From an uncultured Opitutales bacterium (GTDB lineage: Bacteria > Verrucomicrobiota > Verrucomicrobiia > Opitutales > Oceanipulchritudinaceae), in assembly GCA_913056355.1 (NCBI GenBank), contig CAJXMX010000010.1, positions 1-33,605 on the forward strand: DNA of 33,605 bases, in the 5' to 3' direction. The notes beneath the pieces were generated by a model. That model searched no databases and was not told the origin of the DNA. It was given only the letters and a program-made list of their open reading frames with translations. Of this stretch, positions 16,564 through 24,671 are shown piece after piece. Made by a program: the position numbers and the translations under genes. Position 1 is the stretch's first letter, and each line of letters opens with the position of its first letter.

Positions 16564-17087
16564 GCGACAATGGGCGCATCTCGATCCTCTTTCTCCTCAA
16601 CCTGCTCCTCTACTTCCTGGCCGGGGAGTTGAATTTCTACCTTGCCCACTGGGCGGTCCATCTACACCTGGACGCGCTCCTGATCGTCTTCTTCGGCCTC
16701 TATGTTTCGCGCACCTCCAGCCTGCTCTACACCGCGCTGCTGGGTGGCCTGGCCGGGGCCATGAACCCGCTCGCCGGAGGAACCTACATCATCGGATACG
16801 TCTGCCTGTGGATGTATTTCGTGTGGTGCCAGCGGCGCATCAGGCGCCAGAACAGCATCCACGTGCGCGCGGCCACGGCCGTCGGCCAGTTGCTGTGGAT
16901 GCTGGTCCTGGTTCTCTTCGACGGAACCTATCAATGGGGTTCCACCGCCTATTGGGGCCGGTTCCTGACGGAGCTCCTGCTGAGTACGGTGGTCATCTAC
17001 CTGCTGGCCTGGCCCTGGTGCCGGTTCCAGAAAAAATTCCTCTATACACTGGGCTGGGATCTTGAAGCCCTGCCCCCACCGCATTGA
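16560..17087 (+). CDS. mreD: MreD-like integral membrane protein (GTG start)
   Basis: This 175-residue hydrophobic protein has about five predicted TM segments (beginning ILFLLNLLLYFLAGEL and LDALLIVFFGLYVS). It occupies the canonical mreD slot between mreC and mrdA. MreD is a polytopic elongasome component. The start is assigned to GTG at 16560, whose GTGA overlaps the mreC stop by 4 bp. Upstream codons in the same frame are only an out-of-frame reading of mreC. Family sequence similarity is weak, as is usual for MreD, so the call rests mainly on membrane topology and position. The stop precedes the PBP2 ATG by 2 bp. Confidence 0.85.
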   Translation: MSDNGRISILFLLNLLLYFLAGELNFYLAHWAVHLHLDALLIVFFGLYVSRTSSLLYTALLGGLAGAMNPLAGGTYIIGYVCLWMYFVWCQRRIRRQNSIHVRAATAVGQLLWMLVLVLFDGTYQWGSTAYWGRFLTELLLSTVVIYLLAWPWCRFQKKFLYTLGWDLEALPPPH

Positions 17088-17089
17088 GT

Positions 17090-18979
17090 ATGGTCCCGAT
17101 GCGTCGCCATTACAAGAAGGCCCCGGAACGGCAGGACAACCCGGTCAACACCCGCATCTATTTGATGTACGTGGTCATCGGGATCTGCATGGTCGCCCTG
17201 CTCTGCGGGCTGGCCTACCGGCAGTTGATCCAGCAGGAAAGCTTTGCCGCCGCGGCCGAGCGGCAGAACTATCGCCGCATCCTGATGCCCGGCCCGCGGG
17301 GCATCATCTACGACCGCAAGGGGCGGGTCCTGGTGGGGAACCGTCCCCTCTTCTCGGCCGTGGTCTACCTCAACGAGCTGCGGACGGAGTTTCGCGAGGA
17401 GTACTTCAACCTGGTCCGCCGCCAGCGGGACCTCGGACTCAACCCGGACCGCTACGCGATGAACATCGAGGCCCGCCGGAACGTGGTCATGCGGTACATG
17501 AACCGGCTCAACTCCCTGCTGGAAGAGGAGTTCACGGTGGATTCGACCGACATCGAGCGTCACTTCTCCCAGTCCCTGCTGCTGCCCTTCCCCTTGATAA
17601 CGGACCTCAGCCCGGAGGATTACGCGATTCTCATCGAGCAGGTCCCGATCGATTCGCCGATCCAGATCATCTCCGGCAACGCCCGCTGGTATCCCTACGG
17701 GGAAGCCGCGGCCCACACCCTGGGATTCGTTTCCGACAGTACCGAGTTCCCCGAGGGAACCCTTCCCGGGGAAACCCTGCTGACTTTCCGCAACGAGGCC
17801 CAGGTCGGGCGCAGCGGACTGGAAAAGTCCTTCAACAACCACCTCCAGGGAACCACCGGCGGGGAAATCTGGTCCGTCGACCCGGGCGGATTCCAGCACG
17901 AACGGGTGGTTCACGAAGTCCCCAGCAAGGGGCAGGACCTGACCATCTCCCTGGACATCGACATCCAGCAGGCGGCGGAAGCGGCCATGGGCACCAAGAC
18001 CGGGGCGGTGGTGGCCATCGAGATTGAGACCGGCGAGGTCCTCGCCCTGGTCAGCAAACCGGCCTACGACCTGAACGACACGGCGCCCTACATCAGTTTT
18101 GAAGTGGACCGGGAGATCCGCGAAAAGGGCGCCTGGCTGAACCGGGCCATCCAGGGGCTCTATCCTCCGGGATCGACTTTCAAGCTGGTCACCGCCATGG
18201 CGTCCCTGCGCGCCGGGGCAGTGGACGAGAACACGATCGTTTACTGCCCGGGGTATTTCCAGGTCGGCCGGCGCCGGTTCCACTGTCACCGCCGGAGCGG
18301 ACACGGCGAGGAAAACCTGATCGGGGCCATTCGCGACAGCTGCAACGTTTTCTTCTACGACCGGGGGACGGAAATCGGGGTCTGGGCCATCGCCAATGAG
18401 GCCCGCCGTTTCCACCTGGACCGGAAGACCGGGATCGAGCTACCCGCGGAGACGGGCCGGATGCTGGTTCCGGATCCGGAATGGAAGGCCGCCCGCTTCT
18501 ACGGCGAGGGCTGGTTCGAGGGGGACACCGCCAACATGGCCATCGGCCAGGGTTTCCTGCTCCTGACGCCGCTCCAGATGGCCACCTTCGCGTCCTCCCT
18601 GGCCAGGGGGGTGGAATTCCTCCAGCCGACCCTCCTGCACGATGCAGGCGAAGCAGAGGTGGACAATCCCATTTCCCTGCGGCCGGAGCAGATGGCCCTG
18701 GTCCGTGAAGGCATGCGGCAGGCCGGGGAGCGAGGCACCGCCCGGCTGGCCGGCAATCCCAACATGCCGGTGGCCGGCAAGACCGGTACCGCCCAGGTCC
18801 GCAAGGACGGCCGCCCCACCACCCTGGCCTGGTTTGTCGGCTATGCCCCGGTCCAGAACCCCCGCATCGCGGTCGCGGTCATGGTCGAGGGAGTTCCCGA
18901 GGAGGAAACCAACTACGGGGGCGGCTCCACCGCGGCCCCCATCGCCAAGTCCGTATTCCAGCAGTATCTGGGGATGTAG
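17090..18979 (+). CDS. mrdA: Penicillin-binding protein 2, peptidoglycan transpeptidase
   Basis: This class B PBP has about 629 residues. An N-terminal TM anchor (about 25-43) precedes a PBP dimerisation domain (GPRGIIYDRKGRVLVGN onward) and a transpeptidase domain with STFK (catalytic Ser362), SCN (417-419) and KTGT (564-567). The FHCHRRSGHG segment before SCN is typical of PBP2 of the elongasome. It crosslinks new peptidoglycan during cell elongation. The ATG at 17090 leaves a 2-bp gap after mreD; a TTG at 17084 (TTGA overlap) and an ATG at 17099 are alternatives. rodA, often next in the operon, is absent: the next gene is convergent with only 9 bp between stops. Confidence 0.96.
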   Translation: MVPMRRHYKKAPERQDNPVNTRIYLMYVVIGICMVALLCGLAYRQLIQQESFAAAAERQNYRRILMPGPRGIIYDRKGRVLVGNRPLFSAVVYLNELRTEFREEYFNLVRRQRDLGLNPDRYAMNIEARRNVVMRYMNRLNSLLEEEFTVDSTDIERHFSQSLLLPFPLITDLSPEDYAILIEQVPIDSPIQIISGNARWYPYGEAAAHTLGFVSDSTEFPEGTLPGETLLTFRNEAQVGRSGLEKSFNNHLQGTTGGEIWSVDPGGFQHERVVHEVPSKGQDLTISLDIDIQQAAEAAMGTKTGAVVAIEIETGEVLALVSKPAYDLNDTAPYISFEVDREIREKGAWLNRAIQGLYPPGSTFKLVTAMASLRAGAVDENTIVYCPGYFQVGRRRFHCHRRSGHGEENLIGAIRDSCNVFFYDRGTEIGVWAIANEARRFHLDRKTGIELPAETGRMLVPDPEWKAARFYGEGWFEGDTANMAIGQGFLLLTPLQMATFASSLARGVEFLQPTLLHDAGEAEVDNPISLRPEQMALVREGMRQAGERGTARLAGNPNMPVAGKTGTAQVRKDGRPTTLAWFVGYAPVQNPRIAVAVMVEGVPEEETNYGGGSTAAPIAKSVFQQYLGM

Positions 18980-18986
18980 GGGTTGG

Positions 18987-19002
18987 GGTTACTGGTTGCG
19001 GG
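18987..19002. repeat. Short GGTTNCN heptamer repeat copy
   Basis: GGTTACTGGTTGCGGG at this position is identical over 16 bp to part of the heptamer array near the right end (33540-33555). It overlaps the 3' end and stop codon of the transglutaminase gene, so that gene's last residues come from repeat sequence. Confidence 0.7.
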
Positions 19003-21190
19003 CCTGCCCTGAGCTTGTCGAGGGAGCCTGTTTGCGGGCCTGGCGGAGGAGCTGATGCGGATTCTCCGGCCATGACTGCACCGGCCCGTAGCGAAGGAGC
19101 AGGAGCTGGTGGTGGTGGCGGTCCTCGGGAAACCGGCGCAGGGCCCGGAAAGCGAGGAGGCGGCCCGCCTTGTCGCGGATGATGGCTTCAAATCCCTTTT
19201 GCCGGGCCCAGCGGCGCAGCAGCAGGATCAGGAGGACAAGGAGCAGAACCGTGGTCAGGGGAAGCAGGTAATCCACCATGACACCGGCCCAGCGGGCGGG
19301 AATGTGGAATTCCCGGAGGTCCGCATCCAGTTTTTCCCGAAGCGACTTCCAGCGCTCCCTGAGCCAGCCCAGTCCCCCCCGGCCGGCCTCCTTGAGGGAC
19401 TCCGCCATCAGGGCCTGGTCCTGGCTGTCGAACTGGATGACCCGGCGGAACCAGAGGACGCGGAGGCTGTCCAGGTAGGCCTTCCAGGTGCGGTCCGGGA
19501 TCAGCCCGCCGGTGGCGAGGGCGGATTCCACGGTCCCGCCCGGGGAGCCCGGCGTGGGGTCGACCCGGATCCAGCCCTTGTCCTGGTCGTAGATTTCACA
19601 CCAGGCATGGGCGTTGCGGTTGCGGACCATGAAGTAATTCTCGAACCCGTTCCAGTCCCCGCCGGCGAATCCGGTCACCAGGCGGCTGGGGAATCCGGCG
19701 TAGCGGGCGACAAGGACAAAGGCCCCGGCGTAAAGCTCGCAGTGGCCCGGCTGGCCCGACTGGATCCAGCGCAGGACCGTGTCCGCCTCCCCTTCGGGAA
19801 TACGGCCCTCCAGGCTGTAGCCGCGGTCCCTGCGGAGGTAGTCGACCAGGCGTTCGGCATATTCCACCGCGGACTGGCGCGGAGAGAAACCGGAACGGCG
19901 CAGGGCCCGGTCGAGGATTTCCCGGTTGGCCGCCCCCGAGGGATAGGCCAGCAGGGTTTCCGGATAGGTGACCTCATCCAGATAGCCGGGATCCGCGGAT
20001 TCCACCTCGACGGGCTTCAGTCGGGTCAATTGAAAATCCATCGGGCCGAAAGGCAGGATCCCCCCGAAGCGGGCCCCTTCGTAGCGGATGGAAAGCGTGT
20101 TGGCATTGATTTCCCGGGTCAGGAAAACCCGCGTCAGGTCCTGGGCGATGAGGCCGGTCCGGTTGTTGAAACGGAGGGTTTTGAAGGTATCCGCCGAAGG
20201 CAGGTAGGCACTGATGCCGCCTTCCAGGTAGATGGTCCACTCCGAGTCATCGGGCTGGCCGCGCCCGTTCAGATCGTATCCGCTGAAGGCGTAATTCTGC
20301 AGGTAACGCTGGTTCCGGACCACGGCCGGCGAAACCCGGAATCCCCCGTCGTAGTAGGCATCCAGCACCACCATCCGCCAGTAGGGATGTGATGGGGGAT
20401 CCTGGCCGGTAACGTCCACCCGCATGGCGATGGAATCGTCGTTGAGGATGCTGACCACGTCCCCGTACTGGACGTTGTCGGAAAAGCCGCTCAGGCTCTG
20501 GTCGGTGCTCAGGCGGGGAAACGGCAGGGCGGCCCCGATGTCGAAACGCGGCATCAGGATGAAGAGGCCGAGGGCCATGCCGGTGGTGATAACGAATAGG
20601 ACCAGGCCGGCGGAGAGGGTGCGCCGGTCCAGGCGGGCCGAAGCATGCCGGAAGACAATTCCCCAGTTGGCCTTGGCAAAGACCGGTCCGTCCGGCGAAG
20701 CGCGGGGGCTTCCGTCTTCCCGGATCGACAGGTTGACCAGGAAGAGCTGGCTCATGGCCAGCGGGGCGTACAGCAGCAACTGGATGCCGAAGGTGATCTC
20801 CAGGCTGAGAACCCCGGTTATGACGAGAAGGAACATGGTCAGGAGCAGCTGCTGCAAATCCTCCCGCGGGGTGCGGATCTGCAGGGCCCGGAAAAGGGCC
20901 AGGAGGATGACCATCCGGAAGAGCGGGGGCAGGAAATCACTCCCGCTGCCCAGGAAATCCGCCCCGATGACCAGCAGGAGCAGGATCGGGGCATACTTCC
21001 AGAAGGCGGCCGGGACCCGCTCAAACAGGGAGGGAAGGACACAGGTCAGCGCGGTCAGGGCAAGGCTGGCCAGGATCAGGCCGTCGGCTCCCAGGTCGAG
21101 GGCGAATCCCCCGGACAGGCTGACCATGAACATCAACTGGCCCAGGAGCCAGCGCAGGGCGGCCAGTTCGCGCTGCTTAAGCCTGTCCAA
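18989..21190 (-). CDS. TgpA-type membrane transglutaminase (DUF3488)
   Basis: This 733-residue protein has an N-terminal multi-TM DUF3488-like region (about 10-215) and a periplasmic part holding the transglutaminase-like core. The catalytic triad is Cys484 in GHCELYAG, His528 in NRNAHAWCEIY and Asp544 in VDPTPG. A final TM (about 645-665, LLPLTTVLLLVLLILLL) and a cytoplasmic tail follow. Characterised TgpA is an essential periplasmic transglutaminase, but its substrates are unknown. The start is TTG at 21190, supported by a strong ribosome binding site. It overlaps the DUF58 gene by 14 bp, the usual partner. The last 17 or so residues derive from repeat DNA and are probably dispensable. Confidence 0.92.
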   Translation of the reverse strand: MDRLKQRELAALRWLLGQLMFMVSLSGGFALDLGADGLILASLALTALTCVLPSLFERVPAAFWKYAPILLLLVIGADFLGSGSDFLPPLFRMVILLALFRALQIRTPREDLQQLLLTMFLLVITGVLSLEITFGIQLLLYAPLAMSQLFLVNLSIREDGSPRASPDGPVFAKANWGIVFRHASARLDRRTLSAGLVLFVITTGMALGLFILMPRFDIGAALPFPRLSTDQSLSGFSDNVQYGDVVSILNDDSIAMRVDVTGQDPPSHPYWRMVVLDAYYDGGFRVSPAVVRNQRYLQNYAFSGYDLNGRGQPDDSEWTIYLEGGISAYLPSADTFKTLRFNNRTGLIAQDLTRVFLTREINANTLSIRYEGARFGGILPFGPMDFQLTRLKPVEVESADPGYLDEVTYPETLLAYPSGAANREILDRALRRSGFSPRQSAVEYAERLVDYLRRDRGYSLEGRIPEGEADTVLRWIQSGQPGHCELYAGAFVLVARYAGFPSRLVTGFAGGDWNGFENYFMVRNRNAHAWCEIYDQDKGWIRVDPTPGSPGGTVESALATGGLIPDRTWKAYLDSLRVLWFRRVIQFDSQDQALMAESLKEAGRGGLGWLRERWKSLREKLDADLREFHIPARWAGVMVDYLLPLTTVLLLVLLILLLRRWARQKGFEAIIRDKAGRLLAFRALRRFPEDRHHHQLLLLRYGPVQSWPENPHQLLRQARKQAPSTSSGQARNQ
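18992..19042. repeat. CCCTGAGCTTGTCGAGGG element inside a 36-bp direct duplication
   Basis: Two 15-bp copies (CTGGTTGCGGGCCTG at 18992-19006 and CTGTTTGCGGGCCTG at 19028-19042, 14 of 15 identical) flank a 21-bp block. The block contains the imperfect palindrome CCCTGAGCTTGTCGAGGG (19007-19024). This core is a short repeat seen in intergenic DNA of many unrelated bacteria. The period is 36 bp, so the transglutaminase frame is kept and the protein ends QARKQAPSTSSGQARNQ. Confidence 0.75.
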
Positions 21191-22310
21191 CCTGCACCTC
21201 CTCCATCAGGGCATTGACCACGCCGCCGGCTCCGGGAAGAAAGCGGACCCTTCCGGAAGCCGGTTCCGGCAGAACGTTCCCGGCGGCCGGAACCGCCGCC
21301 TCCAGGGAACCGAGCTGGTCCAGCACCCCGAACAGGTCCTCCTGGGTGCTGACCCGGAGGGGGTCCCGCCCGGCGACCTGGAAGGTCCGCAACTGGTCAT
21401 GCTGATACAGGTCCTCGGCCAGGCTGGCGGCAAAGGAGCACATCCGCTCGAACTGCCCGGCCTCGAGCCAGAGATTGGGCGAGGGATCGATCCACAGGGC
21501 GAAAGCCTGGTGGTGCTCCTGCTCGGTCTCGCGGACATGCAGCCGGCGCATCTTCGCCGAGGCCTTCCAGTGGATGTGCCGCAGGGGATCCCCGTGCCGG
21601 TACTCGCGCAGGTTGACCAGCTGGACGCCCTCCCCTTTCCGCCGGTGGTGGCCGTAGAGCCAGCGCCGGCCCGCCTTGTCACCAAAAAACTGATACGGAA
21701 TGCGTTCCGGCCAGACAATGACCTCCCGGGTAAAGCTGTCCCGGATCGTTTTCTTGAGAAACCCGAACGGATAACGCGAGACCAGCCCGCGCAGGTACAG
21801 GGTCTCCCGACCCCGCCGGCCCGGCCGGAAATCCCATTGCAGGCGCTCGCGCCGGCCCGGGTCCAGCCGCCGCTCAAGTTCCAGCACCGCCCGTTCCCCG
21901 CTGCGCTCCGCCTGCAGGACGAAACTGAGCGAATAGCTGGGCAGCCGGCGCTTGGTGTTCTCCACCTCCAGGTAGACCGGACTGCGCTCCCCGACCCGGA
22001 AGTGCCGCCCCGATTCCAGCCGCCAGCGGCAGCCCTTGAAATTCATCCAGCTGAGCAACCCGCTGACCAGGAGTGTGCTCAACAGCATCGAGAGGGCCAG
22101 GTAGAGGATGTTCTGCCCGGAATTGAAGGCGGCCGTCCCGACGCCGATGGTCACCAGGATCAGCAGGGTGCCGGCCGTCGTCGGCAGGGTCCGGTGCCCC
22201 CGGGGCGGCCGCACCAGTTGGACCAGCACCCGGACCGTGTTGCCGATCCGGGAAGTGCCCGAAAAATATCCCGGATCCGCCCAGTCGACCTTACTTCCAG
22301 CGCGGTTCAT
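21177..22310 (-). CDS. DUF58 domain membrane protein
   Basis: This protein of about 377 residues has two N-terminal TM segments (about 45-61 and 68-88) after RPPRGHRTLPTTAG, the usual opening of the family. A soluble part follows with the DUF58 signature around YRHGDPLRHIHWKASAKMRRLHVRETEQE. DUF58 proteins have a vWA-like region and usually act with a MoxR AAA+ ATPase and a TgpA-type transglutaminase; here the transglutaminase follows directly but no MoxR gene is present. The ATG at 22310 overlaps the hisI end by 20 bp. A further 30-codon extension would only be hisI read in another frame. Confidence 0.9.
   Translation of the reverse strand: MNRAGSKVDWADPGYFSGTSRIGNTVRVLVQLVRPPRGHRTLPTTAGTLLILVTIGVGTAAFNSGQNILYLALSMLLSTLLVSGLLSWMNFKGCRWRLESGRHFRVGERSPVYLEVENTKRRLPSYSLSFVLQAERSGERAVLELERRLDPGRRERLQWDFRPGRRGRETLYLRGLVSRYPFGFLKKTIRDSFTREVIVWPERIPYQFFGDKAGRRWLYGHHRRKGEGVQLVNLREYRHGDPLRHIHWKASAKMRRLHVRETEQEHHQAFALWIDPSPNLWLEAGQFERMCSFAASLAEDLYQHDQLRTFQVAGRDPLRVSTQEDLFGVLDQLGSLEAAVPAAGNVLPEPASGRVRFLPGAGGVVNALMEEVQVGQA
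21195..21204 (-). promoter_or_regulatory. Strong ribosome binding site fixing a TTG start
   Basis: Read on the minus strand, GGAGGAGGTG ends 4 nt before TTG at 21190-21188. It is the best Shine-Dalgarno match I see in the window and argues that the transglutaminase starts at this TTG rather than at Met20. It lies within the 3' end of the DUF58 gene. Confidence 0.75.
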
Positions 22311-22716
22311 TTGGGGAATGCTGCAGGCCGCCCTCGGTGAGGACCCGGTAATAGCAACTGGGCCGGGACTTGCCGGAAGCATCCCGGGTATGGCAGACAC
22401 CGGTTCCCCGGGGCCGCACCAGGTACAGGAGCGAATTCTGCTCGCAGTTGACCCGCACCTCGATCAGCTCCAGGAAATCCCCGCTGGAGGCACCCTTGAT
22501 CCACAATTCGTTGCGGCTGGTGCTCCAGAAGACGGCGACTTTCTCGGACATGGCCGTCTGGAGGGCGATTTCATTGACATAGCCCACCATCAGCACGGTG
22601 CCCGTGTCGACGTCCTGGGCCACGGCTGGAATGACACCCGGCGCACAGGCCGCAATCTTTTCCAACTTGCTGAAATCCAGATTCAGCGCGGAGCCCTCTT
22701 CCAGTATGTTACCCAT
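22291..22716 (-). CDS. hisI: Phosphoribosyl-AMP cyclohydrolase
   Basis: This 141-residue HisI (PRA-CH) protein belongs to the family that opens the purine ring of phosphoribosyl-AMP, the third step of histidine synthesis. It shows GVIPAVAQDVDTGTVLMVGYVNEIAL, FWSTSRNELWIKGASSGDFLEL and the cysteines of the zinc site (VNC, GVCHT, PSCYY). The usual Mg2+-binding DCDxD is replaced by NCEQN (residues 90-94), and six extra residues lie between the last two cysteines. The ATG at 22716 gives a family-like N-terminus; an ATG at 22764 overlapping the tsaD stop is also possible. No other his gene is nearby. Confidence 0.88.
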   Translation of the reverse strand: MGNILEEGSALNLDFSKLEKIAACAPGVIPAVAQDVDTGTVLMVGYVNEIALQTAMSEKVAVFWSTSRNELWIKGASSGDFLELIEVRVNCEQNSLLYLVRPRGTGVCHTRDASGKSRPSCYYRVLTEGGLQHSPNEPRWK

Positions 22717-22748
22717 TCCGGGTAGCGTTGGATAAATCCCGGTTCCGT

Positions 22749-23771
22749 TCAAGCAAGTTCCCATGAAGGCTCGAATGCGGGGGGATTTTCCCGGCAGCCC
22801 GGGCGGTCGATGAAGGCGGCAAAGGCGATCATGGCCGCGTTGTCGCCGGTGTGGCGCGGCTCGGCGATGTAGACCGGCAGGCGCAGGCGGCTTCCCAGCC
22901 GGCTGAAGCTCTCCCGGAGGCGCTGGTTGTTGGCCACCCCTCCCGAGAGGCCGAGGCTGCGCCAGCTCCCCTGCTTCAAGACCTGCCGGGTCTTGCGGAC
23001 GAGGGCCTCCACCACCGCCTCCTGGTAGCTGGCGCAGAGATCCGCGAGGACCCCCTTCAATTCCGCGTCACTGAGCTTCTCCAGGGTGTAGCGGAGGCTG
23101 GTCTTGAGTCCGGAAAAGGAAAAGCGCAAATCGCCGGAAGCGGGGAAGGCCCTTGGAAAATCGAAGGCCCCGGGATCACCTCCCCGGGCCGCCTTTTCAA
23201 TCAGCGGCCCGCCCGGGTACGGCATGCCGAGGAGCTTGGCCCCCTTGTCGAGAGCTTCCCCGGCCGCGTCATCAACGGTATTGGCCAGCACCCGGAGCTC
23301 CCGCTCGGCACTGATCGAGAAGAGGACCGTGTTGCCGCCGGAGACGATCAGGCCCAGGTGGGGCAGGCAGTCCGCGTAGCGCCCGGCAAAGGTTGCCGGA
23401 TCCGCGGCATGGAGGTCGATGAAAGGGGAAAAGGCATGGCCGCGGAGATGGTTGACCCCGACCACCGGCAAATCGCGGGCCAGAGAAAGCGCCCGGGCGA
23501 GGGACATGCCCAGGGCCAGGCAGCCGGCCAGGCCGGGGCCGCTGGTCACCGCCAGCAAGTCGCCCTTACCCGGGGTGTGCCGGTCCAGCAGCTCCTTCAG
23601 GATGTGGGGGAAATTTTCCAGGTGCTCCCGGCTGGCCAGGTCCGGCACAATGCCTCCGTAGGCCTGGTGCTTGAGGATCTGCGAATGCACCCACTCGCCC
23701 CGCAGACCCGTGTGCGGATCAAACAGGGCCAGGGCGGACTCGTCGCAGGAACTCTCAATGCCGATGATCAC
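22749..23771 (-). CDS. tsaD: tRNA N6-threonylcarbamoyladenosine transferase TsaD
   Basis: This 340-residue Kae1/Qri7/YgjD-family ASKHA ATPase transfers threonylcarbamoyl to A37 of ANN-decoding tRNAs together with TsaB and TsaE. It shows GIESSCDESA (4-13), the metal-binding His108 and His112 in NHLRGHAFSP, VSGGNT, and LSGGVANNQRLR. The ATG at 23771 overlaps the upstream hydrolase by 4 bp (ATGA). The C-terminus has about 15 residues beyond the conserved AAMIAFAAF segment. tsaB, tsaC and tsaE are not in the window. Confidence 0.97.
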   Translation of the reverse strand: MIIGIESSCDESALALFDPHTGLRGEWVHSQILKHQAYGGIVPDLASREHLENFPHILKELLDRHTPGKGDLLAVTSGPGLAGCLALGMSLARALSLARDLPVVGVNHLRGHAFSPFIDLHAADPATFAGRYADCLPHLGLIVSGGNTVLFSISAERELRVLANTVDDAAGEALDKGAKLLGMPYPGGPLIEKAARGGDPGAFDFPRAFPASGDLRFSFSGLKTSLRYTLEKLSDAELKGVLADLCASYQEAVVEALVRKTRQVLKQGSWRSLGLSGGVANNQRLRESFSRLGSRLRLPVYIAEPRHTGDNAAMIAFAAFIDRPGCRENPPAFEPSWELA

Positions 23772-24562
23772 TGGCCCGGCCTTTCGATGAAGTTGCTGAT
23801 CAACCGGACAAACGCGTCCGGCTGGTCGAAGTGGACGTTGTGGCCCGCCTCCGCCACTGTCTCCAGCCTGGCGAAGGGGAAGAAGTGGAGGATCATTTCC
23901 CGGTCGTCATCCTGGATGAAGCGGGACTTCTCCCCCTTGATGAAGAGCACCGGGCCCTCGAAGCGCTGTCCGTCGGCCGGCACCTGCTGGAAGAGGTTGG
24001 GCAGGGCCTGGTGCAGGATCTCCAGGTTGATGATCCAGCGGAAGTTGCCGTCGTCGTCGCGCTCCAGGTTGCTGACCAGGAACTTGCGGAAGGCCCAGTC
24101 GCGGATCTCCCCCTCCAGCCAGGCCTCCGCCTCCGAGCGGCGCTGGAAGTCCCCGATGGGCATTTCCCGCATCAGGGTGAACTCCTTCTCCCAGCGCGGC
24201 GGGACGGCCCGCGGCGCGATGTCGACCACGGTCAGCGAGGCCACCCGCTCCGGGTAGCGACAGGCCAGATACATGGAGACCTTGCCCCCCATGCTGTGGC
24301 CGACCAGGTGGACCCGCTCCAGCTCCCGCCCGTCCAGCCAGCGTAACACATCCGCCGCCATGGAAGGATAATCCATGACCTCGTGATGCGGGCTCTCGCC
24401 GTGGTTGCGGAGGTCCAGGGCCGTGACCCTGAAACTTTCCGCCAGCTTGCGTCCGGAGGTCTGCCAGTTGCGGGAGGAACCCAGCATGCCGTGCAGGAGG
24501 ACCAGGGGCGGGGCGGAAGCTTCGCCACCTAGGGAGCGGCAGGCCAGGGAAACGGTATCCAT
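23768..24562 (-). CDS. Alpha/beta hydrolase, YbfF/ABHD11-like
   Basis: This 264-residue alpha/beta hydrolase has the oxyanion motif LLHGMLGSSRNWQ, DLRNHGESP, the nucleophile elbow GHSMGG (Ser of the triad) and a C-terminal EAGHNVHFDQPD carrying the catalytic His. The pattern is that of YbfF/ABHD11-type esterases, whose natural substrates are poorly known. The ATG at 24562 (MDTVSLACRS) is preferred. An upstream in-frame ATG at 24658 would add 32 atypical residues and come within 14 bp of the divergent mutS start. It leads the hydrolase-tsaD-hisI-DUF58-transglutaminase group. Confidence 0.9.
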   Translation of the reverse strand: MDTVSLACRSLGGEASAPPLVLLHGMLGSSRNWQTSGRKLAESFRVTALDLRNHGESPHHEVMDYPSMAADVLRWLDGRELERVHLVGHSMGGKVSMYLACRYPERVASLTVVDIAPRAVPPRWEKEFTLMREMPIGDFQRRSEAEAWLEGEIRDWAFRKFLVSNLERDDDGNFRWIINLEILHQALPNLFQQVPADGQRFEGPVLFIKGEKSRFIQDDDREMILHFFPFARLETVAEAGHNVHFDQPDAFVRLISNFIERPGQ

Positions 24563-24671
24563 GGGAACAGTCTCAGCCCGGCAGGGAGCCCCGCACAACC
24601 CAAAATACGCCAATTCTGTCTGGATTTTTATTTGATTCCCGACCGCCTTCCACAACACTGCTCACTTCCGC

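Noticed and set aside
17042-18415. 457-codon open frame antisense to mrdA
   Set aside because: Opposite conserved PBP2 motifs and without any family features.
22311-22400. 30-codon extension of DUF58 into hisI
   Set aside because: Out-of-frame reading of conserved hisI sequence; Met at 22310 gives the usual family opening.
24563-24658. 32-codon extension of the alpha/beta hydrolase
   Set aside because: Not hydrolase-like, would nearly abut the divergent mutS start, and the internal ATG fits the family.
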